The notes beneath the pieces are model-generated. The model did no database searches. It was given only the letters and a program-made list of their open reading frames with translations, and was not told the origin of the DNA. From positions 152,113-216,112 of the forward strand of contig VIRH01000141.1 of assembly GCA_008107755.1 (NCBI GenBank): a stretch of 64,000 nt of DNA, written 5' to 3'. Positions 27,124 through 36,207 of the stretch are shown one piece after another; position 1 is the stretch's first letter; each line of letters begins with the position of its first letter. The stretch comes from Rhodobacterales bacterium (GTDB lineage: Bacteria; Pseudomonadota; Alphaproteobacteria; Rhizobiales; Stappiaceae). The translations under genes and the position numbers were made by a program.

Positions 27124-27393
27124 ATGAAAAAGTTGGTTTTGCTTGCAGCCGTGGGCCTCGCGTTGGCGGGTTGTCAGTCCGACAGCCAGACAGACCGTGC
27201 CCTCGTCGGCGGTGGCCTCGGCGCCGCGACCGGCGCAGCTATCGGTGCAGCTGCAACGGGTGATGTCGGTGGCGCGCTCGTGGGTGGTGCGATTGGTGCA
27301 GCCGGTGGTGCAATCGTCGGCTCCGCAACGACGCCGAAGAACTGCGTCGCCTATGACCGTTACGGTAATCCATACCGGGTTGCATGCCCGTAA
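27124..27393 (+). CDS. Glycine-zipper lipoprotein, paralog 1 of 3
   Basis: 89 residues. A lipoprotein signal ends in LALAGC, so Cys17 would be lipidated and the mature protein anchored in a membrane, probably the outer one because QSD follows. The middle is rich in GxxxG and AxxxG repeats (GGGLGAATGAAIGAAATGD...), typical of glycine-zipper domains that pack helices in membranes, as in SlyB and OsmB relatives. A conserved tail TPKNCVAYDRYGNPYRVACP carries two cysteines that could form a disulfide. Nearly identical neighbours at 27445 and 28009 indicate tandem duplication. Function is unknown. Confidence 0.8.
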   Translation: MKKLVLLAAVGLALAGCQSDSQTDRALVGGGLGAATGAAIGAAATGDVGGALVGGAIGAAGGAIVGSATTPKNCVAYDRYGNPYRVACP

Positions 27394-27444
27394 TATCAAG
27401 ATAATGCTCTAATATGCGGCCTGATGGCTGGCTGGGGAAAACGA

Positions 27445-27714
27445 ATGAAGCATATTTTTGCGGTTGCGGTCGCAGCCCTTCTTCTTGCTGGCTGTCAGTC
27501 TGACAGCCAGACGGACCGTGCGCTGGTCGGCGGTGGTCTCGGTGCGGCAACCGGCGCGGTCGTCGGTGCAGCAGCAGGTGCCGGCGCAGGACCGGCTCTT
27601 GCCGGCGCTGCCATCGGTGCTGCCGGTGGCGCCATCATCGGTGCGGCAACCACGCCGAAGAATTGCGTTGCCTATGACCGTTACGGCAATCCGTACCGGG
27701 TGGTCTGCCCCTGA
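27445..27714 (+). CDS. Glycine-zipper lipoprotein, paralog 2 of 3
   Basis: 89 residues, the same length as paralog 1 and almost the same sequence: lipobox LLAGC, then QSDSQTDRALVGGGLGAATG and the tail TPKNCVAYDRYGNPYRVVCP. The glycine-zipper part is slightly different (more Ala/Gly, GAGAGPALAGAA). I start at 27445 because MKHIFAVAVAALLLAGC is a clean lipoprotein signal; the frame begins at 27424 but adds seven charged residues in front. It is only 51 bp after paralog 1 on the same strand, so the two may be co-transcribed. Confidence 0.8.
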   Translation: MKHIFAVAVAALLLAGCQSDSQTDRALVGGGLGAATGAVVGAAAGAGAGPALAGAAIGAAGGAIIGAATTPKNCVAYDRYGNPYRVVCP

Positions 27715-27759
27715 TCGGGAAAGACTGCTCAAAGCGACCTCAATCGCTCTGCTTTCGTT

Positions 27760-27782
27760 CCCGCGCAGCTTGACTGCGCGGG
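27760..27782 (+). terminator. GC-rich hairpin after glycine-zipper paralog 2
   Basis: A perfect 9-bp stem (CCCGCGCAG / CTGCGCGGG) with a 5-base loop, 45 bp after the stop of the second lipoprotein gene. No T tract follows, so it may be a weak terminator or an RNA-stabilising hairpin. Confidence 0.45.
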
Positions 27783-28008
27783 TAACACCCGGCCCGACAA
27801 GACCGGCCGTCCTTCGGCGAAAACAGCGTCCAGCGCACGACACCGCCTCCCCTCACATCTCCTCGCCTTATTGCCGACCGACAAGATCGTCCGGTCGTGT
27901 TTCCCCATGACTTTCCATTCGATCTTGGATAACTCTGCCCCGGTAAGGGTTCATTAACCATGAAATCCCAACGTGGCGGGAGGTTTACTTTCGCCAGGGG
28001 GAATCGCG

Positions 28009-28281
28009 ATGAAAGCCGTCCTTGCCGCCGCAGCGGCTGCCATGCTGCTGACCGGCTGCGCCAATACGGAAAGCCAGCGGGACAGAATGCTGATCGGCGC
28101 AGGTCTTGGCGCAGCGACGGGCGCGACCCTCGGCGCCGTCGCCGGATCGACGGTGAACGCCACTCTTGCCGGAGCGGCTCTGGGCGCAATCGGCGGCGGT
28201 CTTGTCGGTGTCGTCACCACGCCGCGAAACTGCATCGCCCATGACCTGGAAGGCACGCCCTACAAGGTGCGCTGTCCCTGA
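28009..28281 (+). CDS. Glycine-zipper lipoprotein, paralog 3 of 3 (divergent)
   Basis: 90 residues. The lipobox is LLTGC, the zipper region has GAGLGAATGATLGAVAGSTV and the tail is TPRNCIAHDLEGTPYKVRCP, which aligns with the tails of the other two but has diverged. It is 294 bp away and separated by a hairpin, so it has its own promoter. ATG at 28009 has GGGGGA upstream; the frame extends 12 codons further left without a signal-like sequence. Same predicted envelope location as the others. Confidence 0.78.
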   Translation: MKAVLAAAAAAMLLTGCANTESQRDRMLIGAGLGAATGATLGAVAGSTVNATLAGAALGAIGGGLVGVVTTPRNCIAHDLEGTPYKVRCP

Positions 28282-28672
28282 GCAGGGTTTGCGCAGCCCA
28301 CGCGCCTCGTCAAAAGCGTTCTGCACAGCCTCTCTTTCAGCCTCCCTCTTCGCCCCGATCTGATGTCTCGCACCAACGCGAGACCGTAAGGCCCGAAGGT
28401 TGCTTGTCCGCCGGCACGGATATTGATGTCGGTTTGCTGCCCGGCAATCGCCCGCATCACCCAGCGCAAAGCACGTCTTCCCCAACAGTTTGCCGCCGAT
28501 CAGGCGGATTTTTTTCGAGTTGCCATGCAGAAGACCGATCGGCAGGTTGCCTATGTCAACACGGGCTTGTTAGGGTCCCCATCTCTTCCCCCGACCATGG
28601 ACAGCACCTCTGACGGAGAGTGTCGGAGGCTTTGCGCCGGGTCACCGCACCAAACAAACGTCAGGAAAAGCC
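28282..28672. other. Intergenic stretch, no gene seen
   Basis: 391 bp between lipoprotein paralog 3 and the methyltransferase. Frames in it are short or overlap the methyltransferase in another frame, and none has a recognisable product. No strong hairpin or tandem repeat was seen. Confidence 0.45.
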
Positions 28673-29326
28673 ATGCCCCACAACGACGAATCCGCTTCAA
28701 CCGGAACCATGTCCTTGAAGGACGGCTCAACCGATTCCAGCGCGATCGCCAGCTATTACGACCAGTGGGCGGACACCTACGACGAAACGCTCGTGACCTG
28801 GGATTACAAGGCACCTAAGGATGCAGTCGCCCTGCTGTCAGGGCACCTTCAGCCAGGCGCACGCGTTCTCGACGTCGGCTGCGGCACCGGGTTGGTTTCC
28901 GAGGCCCTGAAACGGCAGGCCAACTATCGGATCGACGGTCTGGATATTTCGCCCGCGTCTCTGAAACGCGCCGGCGAGCGCAGCACCTACGAAGACCTTG
29001 TGTGCCACGACCTCCAGAAACTGCCGCTACCGGTCGAAAGCGACGCCTACGATGCCGCCATTTCCGTCGGTGTTTTGACCTATATCGAGGATGCGCCCGA
29101 CCTCCTGCGCGACCTGTGCCGCACCGTGCGCAGTGACGGCGTCATCGGTTTCACCCAACGCACGGACCGCTGGCAGGACCTCGATTTCAAAGCGAGGATT
29201 GATGCCCTTGCCGCCGAGGGCCTCTGGTCGGTCGTTCACATCAGCGAACCCCACGGCTACCTGCCCGGAAACGAGGATTTCGCCGAAGAGATCAAGATCA
29301 TCCATACAGTTTGCCGGGTTTCCTGA
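28673..29326 (+). CDS. Class I SAM-dependent methyltransferase
   Basis: 217 residues. Motif I is VLDVGCGTGLVSEAL, followed by motif II-like YRIDGLDISPASLKRA and a post-I aspartate; YYDQWADTYDETL before it is common in UbiE/Williams-Beuren-type methyltransferases. Substrate is unknown. ATG at 28673 lies in MPHNDES; a second ATG at 28709 would shorten it by 12. It ends 13 bp before a bidirectional terminator shared with alanine dehydrogenase. Confidence 0.82.
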   Translation: MPHNDESASTGTMSLKDGSTDSSAIASYYDQWADTYDETLVTWDYKAPKDAVALLSGHLQPGARVLDVGCGTGLVSEALKRQANYRIDGLDISPASLKRAGERSTYEDLVCHDLQKLPLPVESDAYDAAISVGVLTYIEDAPDLLRDLCRTVRSDGVIGFTQRTDRWQDLDFKARIDALAAEGLWSVVHISEPHGYLPGNEDFAEEIKIIHTVCRVS

Positions 29327-29339
29327 CACCAAAAACGAT

Positions 29340-29365
29340 GAAAGCCGGTCGAAGGACCGGCTTTC
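29340..29365. terminator. Bidirectional terminator between the methyltransferase and ald
   Basis: A perfect 11-bp stem (GAAAGCCGGTC / GACCGGCTTTC) with a GAAG loop. On the minus strand it is followed by ATCGTTTTT, a good T tract for the ald transcript; on the plus strand by AGTTGTTT, weaker. The two flanking genes converge here. Confidence 0.8.
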
Positions 29366-29386
29366 AGTTGTTTCCGTCTGTTCAGC

Positions 29387-30529
29387 TTACGCGGCAACGC
29401 TTGCGGACGTCTGACCGGCGAGTGCATCGACCGGTGACACATAAGCGTAGCCGAGGGCTTCGGCGACGGCTTCGCAGGTAACCTGGCCGCCGATCACGTT
29501 CAGCCCCGGAAGAAAGCAGGGATCTTCGAGAAGAGCCTGTTTTGCGCCCTTGTCGGCAAGGGCAAGCGCGAAGGGCAGCGTCGCGTTGTTCAGGGCATAT
29601 GTCGAGGTCTTCGGCACTGCGCCCGGCATATTGGCGACGCAGTAATGCACCACGCCGTCCACGATATACGTCGGGTCGGAATGGGTAGTCGCCCGCGAGG
29701 TCTCGAAGCAGCCGCCCTGGTCGATGGCAACATCCACCAGAACCGAACCCGGCTTCATCCGGCTGACGAGATCACGGGACACGAGCTTGGGTGCCGACGC
29801 GCCGGCGACAAGCACGGCGCCGACCACCATGTCGGCTTCCAGCACATGCTTTTCCAGCGCTGCCCTGGTGGAATAGACCGTCTTCAGCGCCGGACCGAAG
29901 GTCTGCGACAGCCCTGCAAGCACGGACGTGCTGCGATCGAGCACCGTCACGTCCGCGCCGACGCCCAGCGCCATGGTGATGGCGTGGGAACCGACGACGC
30001 CGCCGCCGATCACGACGACCTTTGCCGGCTCCACGCCGGGAACGCCGCCCACAAGTGTGCCGCAACCGCCGGACGCTTTTTCGAGGGCTTTTGCACCGGC
30101 GATCACCGAGAGCCGGCCCGCCACCTGGGACATCGGCACCAGAAGCGGCAGCCCGCCACGGGCGTCGGTCACAGTCTCATAGGCGATACAGGTCGCGCCC
30201 GATTTGACGAGATCCGCCGTCTGTTCGGCGTCCGGAGCAAGGTGAAGATAGGTGAACAGGATATGGTCCGGACGCAGCATCGCGCGCTCGACGGCCTGGG
30301 GCTCCTTGACCTTCACGATCATGTCGCAGGCATCGAACACCTCACGTGCCGTCGAAAGGATTTTCGCCCCGGCCACTTCATAATCGGCGTCACTCGCACC
30401 GATGCCCGCACCGGCATTGGTTTCGACCATCACCTCATGGCCATGAGCCACCATTTCATGGACGCTGTCCGGGGTCAGACCAACCCGGTATTCGTGATTC
30501 TTGATTTCCTTCGGCACACCGACGCGCAT
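29387..30529 (-). CDS. ald: Alanine dehydrogenase
   Basis: 380 residues, near the 370-380 usual for Ald. The N-terminus MRVGVPKEIKNHEYRVGLTP, catalytic lysine in VKEP (Lys75), His96 in FTYLHLAPD and the NAD-binding loop VVVIGGGVVGSHA are all present. It converts alanine to pyruvate and ammonia, reversibly, with NAD+. ATG at 30529 has AAGGAG upstream. The gene is divergent from a Lrp/AsnC regulator, the arrangement in which such regulators typically control ald. Confidence 0.95.
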   Translation of the reverse strand: MRVGVPKEIKNHEYRVGLTPDSVHEMVAHGHEVMVETNAGAGIGASDADYEVAGAKILSTAREVFDACDMIVKVKEPQAVERAMLRPDHILFTYLHLAPDAEQTADLVKSGATCIAYETVTDARGGLPLLVPMSQVAGRLSVIAGAKALEKASGGCGTLVGGVPGVEPAKVVVIGGGVVGSHAITMALGVGADVTVLDRSTSVLAGLSQTFGPALKTVYSTRAALEKHVLEADMVVGAVLVAGASAPKLVSRDLVSRMKPGSVLVDVAIDQGGCFETSRATTHSDPTYIVDGVVHYCVANMPGAVPKTSTYALNNATLPFALALADKGAKQALLEDPCFLPGLNVIGGQVTCEAVAEALGYAYVSPVDALAGQTSASVAA

Positions 30530-30709
30530 GATTTCAAAACTCCTTGGAAGGTTTTTATTATCGCGAGAGTCTATGCGTTTTCGTGTCGAATGTGCTTGCG
30601 TTGAAACCTCGTCCAGTTGCCAATTTCACAATCTTGTTGCGAGAAATAGTCGCCTCGCGCAATTTTCTGCAGTACACTCTTTCAATCCTGCAATTTATAC
30701 GGAGCCTCG
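30530..30709. promoter_or_regulatory. Divergent ald / Lrp-family regulator control region
   Basis: 180 bp between two start codons pointing apart. It is AT-richer than its surroundings and contains TTGCGAGAAAT and GCGCAATTTTCTGC, which resemble loose Lrp-type sites with A/T centres. I cannot define an operator from one sequence. Confidence 0.45.
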
Positions 30710-31174
30710 ATGCAACTGGACAGGCTGGATCGGAAAATCCTGAACGTTCTCCAGAGCGACGGTCGCATCGCCAATGCGGATCTGGCGGAGAAGGTCGGCC
30801 TGTCGGCCTCCGCCTGTCTCAGGCGCATGCGCGCTCTGGAGGAAAGCGGCATCATCGAGACCTATGTCGCCCTGCTGGACCAGCGCAAGCTGGGCCGGCT
30901 TATGGATATCTTCGTGGAGATCTCCCTGATTTCACAAACGAGCGAGAGCCTCGCGAATTTCGAGCACGCCGTCGCCCGCTCGGACGAGATCATGGAATGT
31001 TTCCTGATGGCCGGCGATGCCGATTACATTCTGCGGCTGACGGCGCGCGACCCGGTCGATTTCGAACGTATCCACCGCGATCACCTTGCCCAGTTACCCG
31101 GCGTCTCGCGCATGAAATCGTCCTTCGCGATCCGGCCGATCGTGCGGAAAACCGCAATTCCGCTCGATGACTGA
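30710..31174 (+). CDS. Lrp/AsnC-family regulator, probable regulator of ald
   Basis: 154 residues, the usual Lrp size. An N-terminal helix-turn-helix (LDRLDRKILNVLQSDGR, then LAEKVGLSASACLRRMRALE) is followed by the RAM ligand-binding domain from about residue 65. It probably binds an amino acid, most simply alanine, and controls the divergent ald gene, as AldR and BkdR-like proteins do. Regulation of ald is inference from position. Confidence 0.85.
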   Translation: MQLDRLDRKILNVLQSDGRIANADLAEKVGLSASACLRRMRALEESGIIETYVALLDQRKLGRLMDIFVEISLISQTSESLANFEHAVARSDEIMECFLMAGDADYILRLTARDPVDFERIHRDHLAQLPGVSRMKSSFAIRPIVRKTAIPLDD

Positions 31175-31311
31175 GAACGCCTTGACGGCTTGCCGGTGTC
31201 GCGCGCGCCGCGCCGGACGGCACACTTGCCGTTTGCAGTCTCGACGCGGCAAGGCTTGGGCGATATAGTCCGCATCCACTCGAAGACTGGAATTTCAAGG
31301 AACACGCTCCG

Positions 31312-32196
31312 GTGACCCATACGATCACCCGCTTTGTCGACACCACCTACCAGCTTGCCGAATGCCCCACATGGGACGACCGAAAAAACCGCCTCCTGTG
31401 GACCGATATCCAGGGCCGCACGATCCAGTCCATGGACTGGGCAAGCCGCGAAATCACCAAATGGCAGTTTGATAACGAGGTCGGCTCCTTCGGTCTGACC
31501 GACGACGACCGGCTTGTGGTGGCTGTTTGGGACAAGATCATCCTGTTCGACCCGGAAAGCGGCGCCAGCGAGGTTCTGGCCGAGGTTGAAGCGGACCAGC
31601 CGCGTACACGGCTCAATGACGGCAAGGTCGGGCCGGATGGCGCGTTCTGGGTCGGAACCATGGATACGGTTTCGCCGCGCGAACCCATTGCCGGTCTCTA
31701 CCGGATCGATGCGAGCGGCGAGGTGTCCGAGATCCGGGACGAACTGCAGTGCTCCAACGGGCTCGCGTGGACGCCCGACGGCACCTACATGTACCATGCC
31801 GACAGTTCACCGGGCTGGATCGAATATTACACCTTCGAACCCGAAACCGGCACGCTCGGGTCCAAGATGCTCTACGCCCAGCAGACGAACGAATCCGGCC
31901 GCCCCGACGGCGCGACGGTCGATTCCGACGCCAACTACTGGAGCGCGGGCGTCTCTGCCGGTCTTCTCAACTGCTTTGCGCCGGACGGCGAGTTGCTGCA
32001 CGCGATCCGGATGCCGATCGACAAGCCGACCATGCCCTGTTTCTGTGGTCCTGATCTCGATCACCTGATCGTCACCAGCATCAAGCAGCCATCCGACCCG
32101 ACTGCGGTCGAGCGGGACACGATGTCAGGCGGGCTGTTTCTGGTGGAAGGCCACGGCAGAACGGGCCTGAAGACCTACCGCTTCAAGACCGCGTAG
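31312..32196 (+). CDS. SMP-30/gluconolactonase-family beta-propeller lactonase
   Basis: 294 residues with the family's metal-binding pattern: Glu17 (LAECPTW), Asn102 after RLNDGKVGPDG, Asn149 (CSNGLAWTPDG) and Asp199 (RPDGATVD). Family members hydrolyse sugar lactones with Ca, Zn or Mn. It could supply hexonate to the pathway at 33-42 kb, or hydrolyse 6-phosphogluconolactone or gluconolactone, but this is speculative. GTG at 31312 follows AAGGA. It stands alone. Confidence 0.85.
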   Translation: MTHTITRFVDTTYQLAECPTWDDRKNRLLWTDIQGRTIQSMDWASREITKWQFDNEVGSFGLTDDDRLVVAVWDKIILFDPESGASEVLAEVEADQPRTRLNDGKVGPDGAFWVGTMDTVSPREPIAGLYRIDASGEVSEIRDELQCSNGLAWTPDGTYMYHADSSPGWIEYYTFEPETGTLGSKMLYAQQTNESGRPDGATVDSDANYWSAGVSAGLLNCFAPDGELLHAIRMPIDKPTMPCFCGPDLDHLIVTSIKQPSDPTAVERDTMSGGLFLVEGHGRTGLKTYRFKTA

Positions 32197-32218
32197 ATCA
32201 CCCGGTCCCGTCAGGCCG

Positions 32219-32238
32219 GAGAGGCCCTTACGCCTCTC
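32219..32238. terminator. Hairpin after the SMP-30 gene
   Basis: A perfect 7-bp stem (GAGAGGC / GCCTCTC) around a 6-base loop, 22 bp past the stop. There is no T tract, so termination is only plausible. Confidence 0.35.
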
Positions 32239-32401
32239 AAGAGCGCGCAGCCGATCAACCTGACCGGCTGCAAGACGGTCCAGGCCTACTCAAGGAGCCC
32301 CCTCCGGTTGACAGTCCGGTAGGCCGCAGGTTGCGACGCATGTGTGCCGACAAGCAATTCGGCAATCTGCACGCAGGGACAAAGCCAAAAGGCAACGACT
32401 G

Positions 32402-33232
32402 TCAGGAATTCGCGTCCCGGCGAGCCTCGTCCTGCGCCCCGTCGCGCTGGCCGGTCTCGTAGTCCGTATCTTCGTTGATGATGTGCCGGGCTTCCTCCGG
32501 CACCCACGCGCCCCAGCGCGGCTGAAGCTGATGATCGACCGAAACCCGGTCGTCGAACACGAAGCACTCACCCTTCCAGAGGCTCTTGTCCTCCGGCACT
32601 TTTTCCAGATAGTTCAGGATGCCGCCTTCCAGGTGATAGACATCCTCGAAGCCGTTCTTCAGCATCCAGGCGGTCGCCTTCTCGCATCGAATGCCGCCGG
32701 TACAGAACATGGCGACCTTCGGCTTCTTCTTCAGCTCCGCCTGCCCTTCGACCCACTCCGGAAACTCCCGGAAGGCCTGCGTTTCCGGGTTGAGCGCCCG
32801 TTCGAAGGTGCCGAAGGCAAATTCGTAGTCGTTGCGGGTGTCGATGACGATCACCTCGGGATCGGAAATGAGATCGTTCCAGTCTTCCGGCTTCACGTAC
32901 TCGCCGACGATTTCGTTCGGATCGATCCCGTCGACGGCAAGACGAACGATTTCCTGTTTCAGCCGAACCTTCATGCGCTTGAAGACGTGGCGGTTCGTCC
33001 AGGCTTCCTTGTGATTTAGGTCCTTCAGGCGTGGATCGGCACGCAGATGCGCAAGCACCTCGCGCGCACCCGCCTCCGGGCCGCAGATCGTGCCGTTGAT
33101 CCCTTCCTGCGCGAGCAGCAGGCTGCCACGAACATCACGTTCCTCGCAATAGGCCTTGAGCGGCAACCGCATCGCCTCGAAATCCTCAAGGGGCGTGAAC
33201 TGGTAAAGGGCGGCAACGAGAAAGTCGTTCAT
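32402..33232 (-). CDS. trhO: tRNA uridine(34) hydroxylase, rhodanese-like (TrhO/YceA)
   Basis: 276 residues from the start chosen. An N-terminal acylphosphatase-like part (LLLAQEGINGTICG) is followed by a rhodanese domain with the loop FCTGGIRCEKA, where Cys177 occupies the catalytic position, and by a C-terminal extension. TrhO makes 5-hydroxyuridine at tRNA position 34 using oxygen. The frame begins at 33328, but 32 residues before MNDFLVAALYQF are atypical, so I start at 33232. The gene is monocistronic. Confidence 0.9.
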   Translation of the reverse strand: MNDFLVAALYQFTPLEDFEAMRLPLKAYCEERDVRGSLLLAQEGINGTICGPEAGAREVLAHLRADPRLKDLNHKEAWTNRHVFKRMKVRLKQEIVRLAVDGIDPNEIVGEYVKPEDWNDLISDPEVIVIDTRNDYEFAFGTFERALNPETQAFREFPEWVEGQAELKKKPKVAMFCTGGIRCEKATAWMLKNGFEDVYHLEGGILNYLEKVPEDKSLWKGECFVFDDRVSVDHQLQPRWGAWVPEEARHIINEDTDYETGQRDGAQDEARRDANS

Positions 33233-33582
33233 CGGGGTTTCTTTTTCTTGAAAGACTGCGGCCACCATGAGTCTCACCGGCCATCCTGCCACAACGCTCG
33301 AAGGGCAAGAGAGCCGGCAGACGGTCAAGGTCAGGCCGGATTTCGCCCTCTATACAGTCTCGCGGCCATGCGTGCAAAGTCCGGAGTTTCGCGGACCCGC
33401 AATCATCAGCCCGTCGGATCTGCCCGATCAGGCTCCTGAAGCTGCCGAAAAGCGCTGAGGTCTCTCAAAGCCGCCCCTGAAGAAAAAGGTGTCACTCAAC
33501 AAACCTCGGCGCCGGGCACGCCGGTCCCGGCTCTGCGCAGAGGCTTCACCGGGATGACCTCCACCGGGGTCCGCTTGAACCG

Positions 33583-35094
33583 CTAAAGAACCGCGCCGAG
33601 CTGCCAGGGCACGAATTCCGCCCCGCCGAAGCCAAGCTGCTCGCTTTTGGTCCGCTTGCCGGATGCGACCGCCAGAAACTCCTCGAAGATCTCCTGACCC
33701 TTGGCCTCCAGAGAGGTGCCCTCGACCACATCGCCGCAATTGATGTCCATGTCTTCCGACATCCGGCCGTACATGTCCGAGTTGGAGGCGAGCTTGATGC
33801 AGGGGGACGGCTTGTAGCCGGAAACGGAGCCCCGGCCCGTGCTGAAGACGATCAGGTTTGCGCCAGAGGCAATCTGCCCCGTGACGGAGCACGGGTCATA
33901 TCCGGGACTGTCCATGAAGGTGAAGCCGCGGGTCGTGATCGGCTCGGCGTATTTGAAGACACCCGCAAGCGGTGCGGAGCCGCCCTTGGCCACCGCCCCG
34001 AGCGATTTCTCCAGGATCGTCGTCAGCCCGCCGCGCTTGTTGCCCGGCGACGGGTTGTTGTCCAGTTCCGCGCCGTGACGGCTGGCATAGTCGAGCCACC
34101 ACTCGATCCGCTCCTGCAGCGCCTCGCCGACCTCCTGGCTGACGGCCCTTCGGGTCAGAAGATGTTCGGCGCCAAAGATCTCCGATGTTTCGGACAGAAT
34201 GGTCGTGCCGCCGTGGCGCACGATCAGGTCGGAGGCAAGCCCCATTGCCGGATTGGCGGTGATGCCGGAATAACCGTCCGATCCGCCGCATTGCATGCCG
34301 ATGCAAAGGCCCGAGACAGGCGACGGCGAACGGGCGCACTTGTTGGCTTCCGTCGCAAGCTCTTTCAGGATCGCGGTTGCCTGGTCGATCGTCGCCCGCG
34401 TACCGCCGGACTGCTGGATCGTCATGTAGCGGAACCGGCTCGGGTCGCTGAGAGCCCCCTCGCCCACCAGCGTCGGCACCTGCATGACCTCGCAGCCGAG
34501 ACCGATCAGGAGGATCGCGCCGAAATTCGGGTTCCGGGCGTAGCCGGCAAGCGTGCGGAACAACGTGTCGTAGCCCTCGCCCTTTCCGGCCATGCCACAG
34601 CCGGAGCCGTGCACGATGGGAACGATGCCATCAACATTGTCGAACGCATCAAGCCAGCCGTCCCGTTCCAGCGCCTCGGCAACGAAGCGCGCGACCGAGC
34701 CGGAACAGTTCACCGTCGTGACGATGCCGAGATAGTTGCGGGTTCCCACGGTGCCGTTCGGTCGATGATAGCCGTTGAAGGTCGCCGGCGGAGTGATCGG
34801 CTCGAACGGCTGAACATCGGCACCGATCGAAAGGTCCTGCTGGTGCTTGCCCATGCCGAGATTGTGGACGTGGACATGATCGCCGGCCTGGATCGGCTCG
34901 CTCGCGCTGCCGATGATCTGACCGTATTTGCGCACCAGCCCTCCCGCCGGTATCGCATGCAGGGCCACCTTGTGCCCGGCCCCGATGTCGGCGCTGGCAA
35001 CCAGTCCGTCCTCAAGCGTTTCCCCGGCCGTAACCTTCGACAGGAGGACGGCAACATCATCTTCGGAATGCAGGCGAAGCAGTTTCAATTCCAT
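33583..35094 (-). CDS. uxaA: UxaA-family altronate dehydratase
   Basis: 503 residues with an N-terminal SAF domain (about 1-95, GHKVALHAIPAGGLVRK) joined to the dehydratase domain (HRPNGTVGTRNYLGIVTTVN, GSGCGMAGKGEGYD, GLCIGMQCGGSDGYSG), the fused arrangement of UxaA. It would dehydrate D-altronate, or a related hexonate, to 2-keto-3-deoxygluconate using Fe(II). It is the last gene of a minus-strand operon with transporter and dehydrogenase, 75 bp after the dehydrogenase. I start at ATG 35094 rather than a TTG one codon earlier. Galactarate dehydratase relatives exist, so substrate is moderately certain. Confidence 0.86.
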   Translation of the reverse strand: MELKLLRLHSEDDVAVLLSKVTAGETLEDGLVASADIGAGHKVALHAIPAGGLVRKYGQIIGSASEPIQAGDHVHVHNLGMGKHQQDLSIGADVQPFEPITPPATFNGYHRPNGTVGTRNYLGIVTTVNCSGSVARFVAEALERDGWLDAFDNVDGIVPIVHGSGCGMAGKGEGYDTLFRTLAGYARNPNFGAILLIGLGCEVMQVPTLVGEGALSDPSRFRYMTIQQSGGTRATIDQATAILKELATEANKCARSPSPVSGLCIGMQCGGSDGYSGITANPAMGLASDLIVRHGGTTILSETSEIFGAEHLLTRRAVSQEVGEALQERIEWWLDYASRHGAELDNNPSPGNKRGGLTTILEKSLGAVAKGGSAPLAGVFKYAEPITTRGFTFMDSPGYDPCSVTGQIASGANLIVFSTGRGSVSGYKPSPCIKLASNSDMYGRMSEDMDINCGDVVEGTSLEAKGQEIFEEFLAVASGKRTKSEQLGFGGAEFVPWQLGAVL

Positions 35095-35169
35095 CAAACC
35101 CCGGGTTGTTCCGGATCAGGCGGCCTCGGTCTACGCGATCGAATGCTCACACCGGAATGGTCCTTACGT

Positions 35170-36207
35170 TTACAGAGTGACGACAGCCTTTATCAAGGTA
35201 TCCCGATTGTCCACCAGTTCCGCAAAAAGGGAGCTGAACGTTTCAAGCGGAACCGTGCGCGAACACAGGGCCGATGTGTCGATCCTGTTGTCCCGGATCG
35301 CTGCCATGACCGCTTCGAAATCTTCGCGTGTCGCGTTGCGGCTGCCGATGATCTGGGTCTCGCGCTTGTGGAACTCCGGATCATCGAAGGTGATGATCTC
35401 CTTGACCACGCTCACCAGCACGTACCGGCTGCCATGGGCGAGCAGCGGAAACCCCGCCTCGATGGCGCGGGCACTGCCCGTTGCGTCAAACACCGCGTCG
35501 AAACCGTCGGCCAGAGACCCTGTGAGGATATCGCTCCCGGCAACGTGAGTGTTCTCGAACCCGAACTTGTCGCGTGCCTGGGCAAGTCTCGCCTCGCTCA
35601 TGTCCTGAATGTGGACTTCGGCGCCGGTCAGGCGTGCAAAGAGTGCGGTTCCGATGCCGATCGGCCCTGCCCCGGTCACCAGCACGAGATCGTCCGGCGT
35701 CAGGTTTGCCCGGCGCACCGCATGGGCGCCGATTGCCAGGAATTCCACCATCGCGGCCTGCAACTCGCTGAGGCCGGTCGCGGGATAAAGGTTCTGCGCA
35801 GGAACGGCGATACGCGAACACATGCCACCGTCCCGATGAACCCCAAGCACCTCGATCTTGCTGCAGCAATTCGGCTTGCCCTTTTTGCAGGCCCGGCAGC
35901 TGCCGCAGGACACATAGGGGTTGATTACCACAAGCTCGCCCTGCGTCCAGCCGCCAGCGTCCCGCGCGACCCGTCCGCTGAGTTCGTGGCCAATGACCCT
36001 CGGATAATCGAGGAACGGATGCTTGCCTTCGAAGATGTGATAATCCGTGCCGCAGATACCGACCGCCGCGATATCGACGAGCACCCAGCCTTCGGGAGCC
36101 GTTTCCGGCAGCTTGCGCGTTTCCAGCCGAAAGACGCCCGGTTCGGCGACGACTCCGCACGGCATTTCGGCATGGTTGGACAGGGACGCCGGCCGCTCGA
36201 CACTCAT
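35170..36207 (-). CDS. Zinc-binding alcohol dehydrogenase, likely hexonate (L-galactonate/L-gulonate type) dehydrogenase
   Basis: 345 residues. Catalytic zinc ligands Cys52 (ICGTDYH) and His74/Glu75 (IGHELSG), structural zinc cysteines 101, 104, 107 and 115, and the Rossmann motif VTGAGPIGIGTAL are intact. Closest functional guesses are LgoD/YjjN-type enzymes that oxidise L-galactonate to tagaturonate, because an UxaB-like and an UxaA gene share the locus; sorbitol or threonine dehydrogenase relatives are alternatives. The ATG overlaps the ABC ATPase stop as ATGA (36204-36207). Substrate is inference. Confidence 0.85.
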   Translation of the reverse strand: MSVERPASLSNHAEMPCGVVAEPGVFRLETRKLPETAPEGWVLVDIAAVGICGTDYHIFEGKHPFLDYPRVIGHELSGRVARDAGGWTQGELVVINPYVSCGSCRACKKGKPNCCSKIEVLGVHRDGGMCSRIAVPAQNLYPATGLSELQAAMVEFLAIGAHAVRRANLTPDDLVLVTGAGPIGIGTALFARLTGAEVHIQDMSEARLAQARDKFGFENTHVAGSDILTGSLADGFDAVFDATGSARAIEAGFPLLAHGSRYVLVSVVKEIITFDDPEFHKRETQIIGSRNATREDFEAVMAAIRDNRIDTSALCSRTVPLETFSSLFAELVDNRDTLIKAVVTL

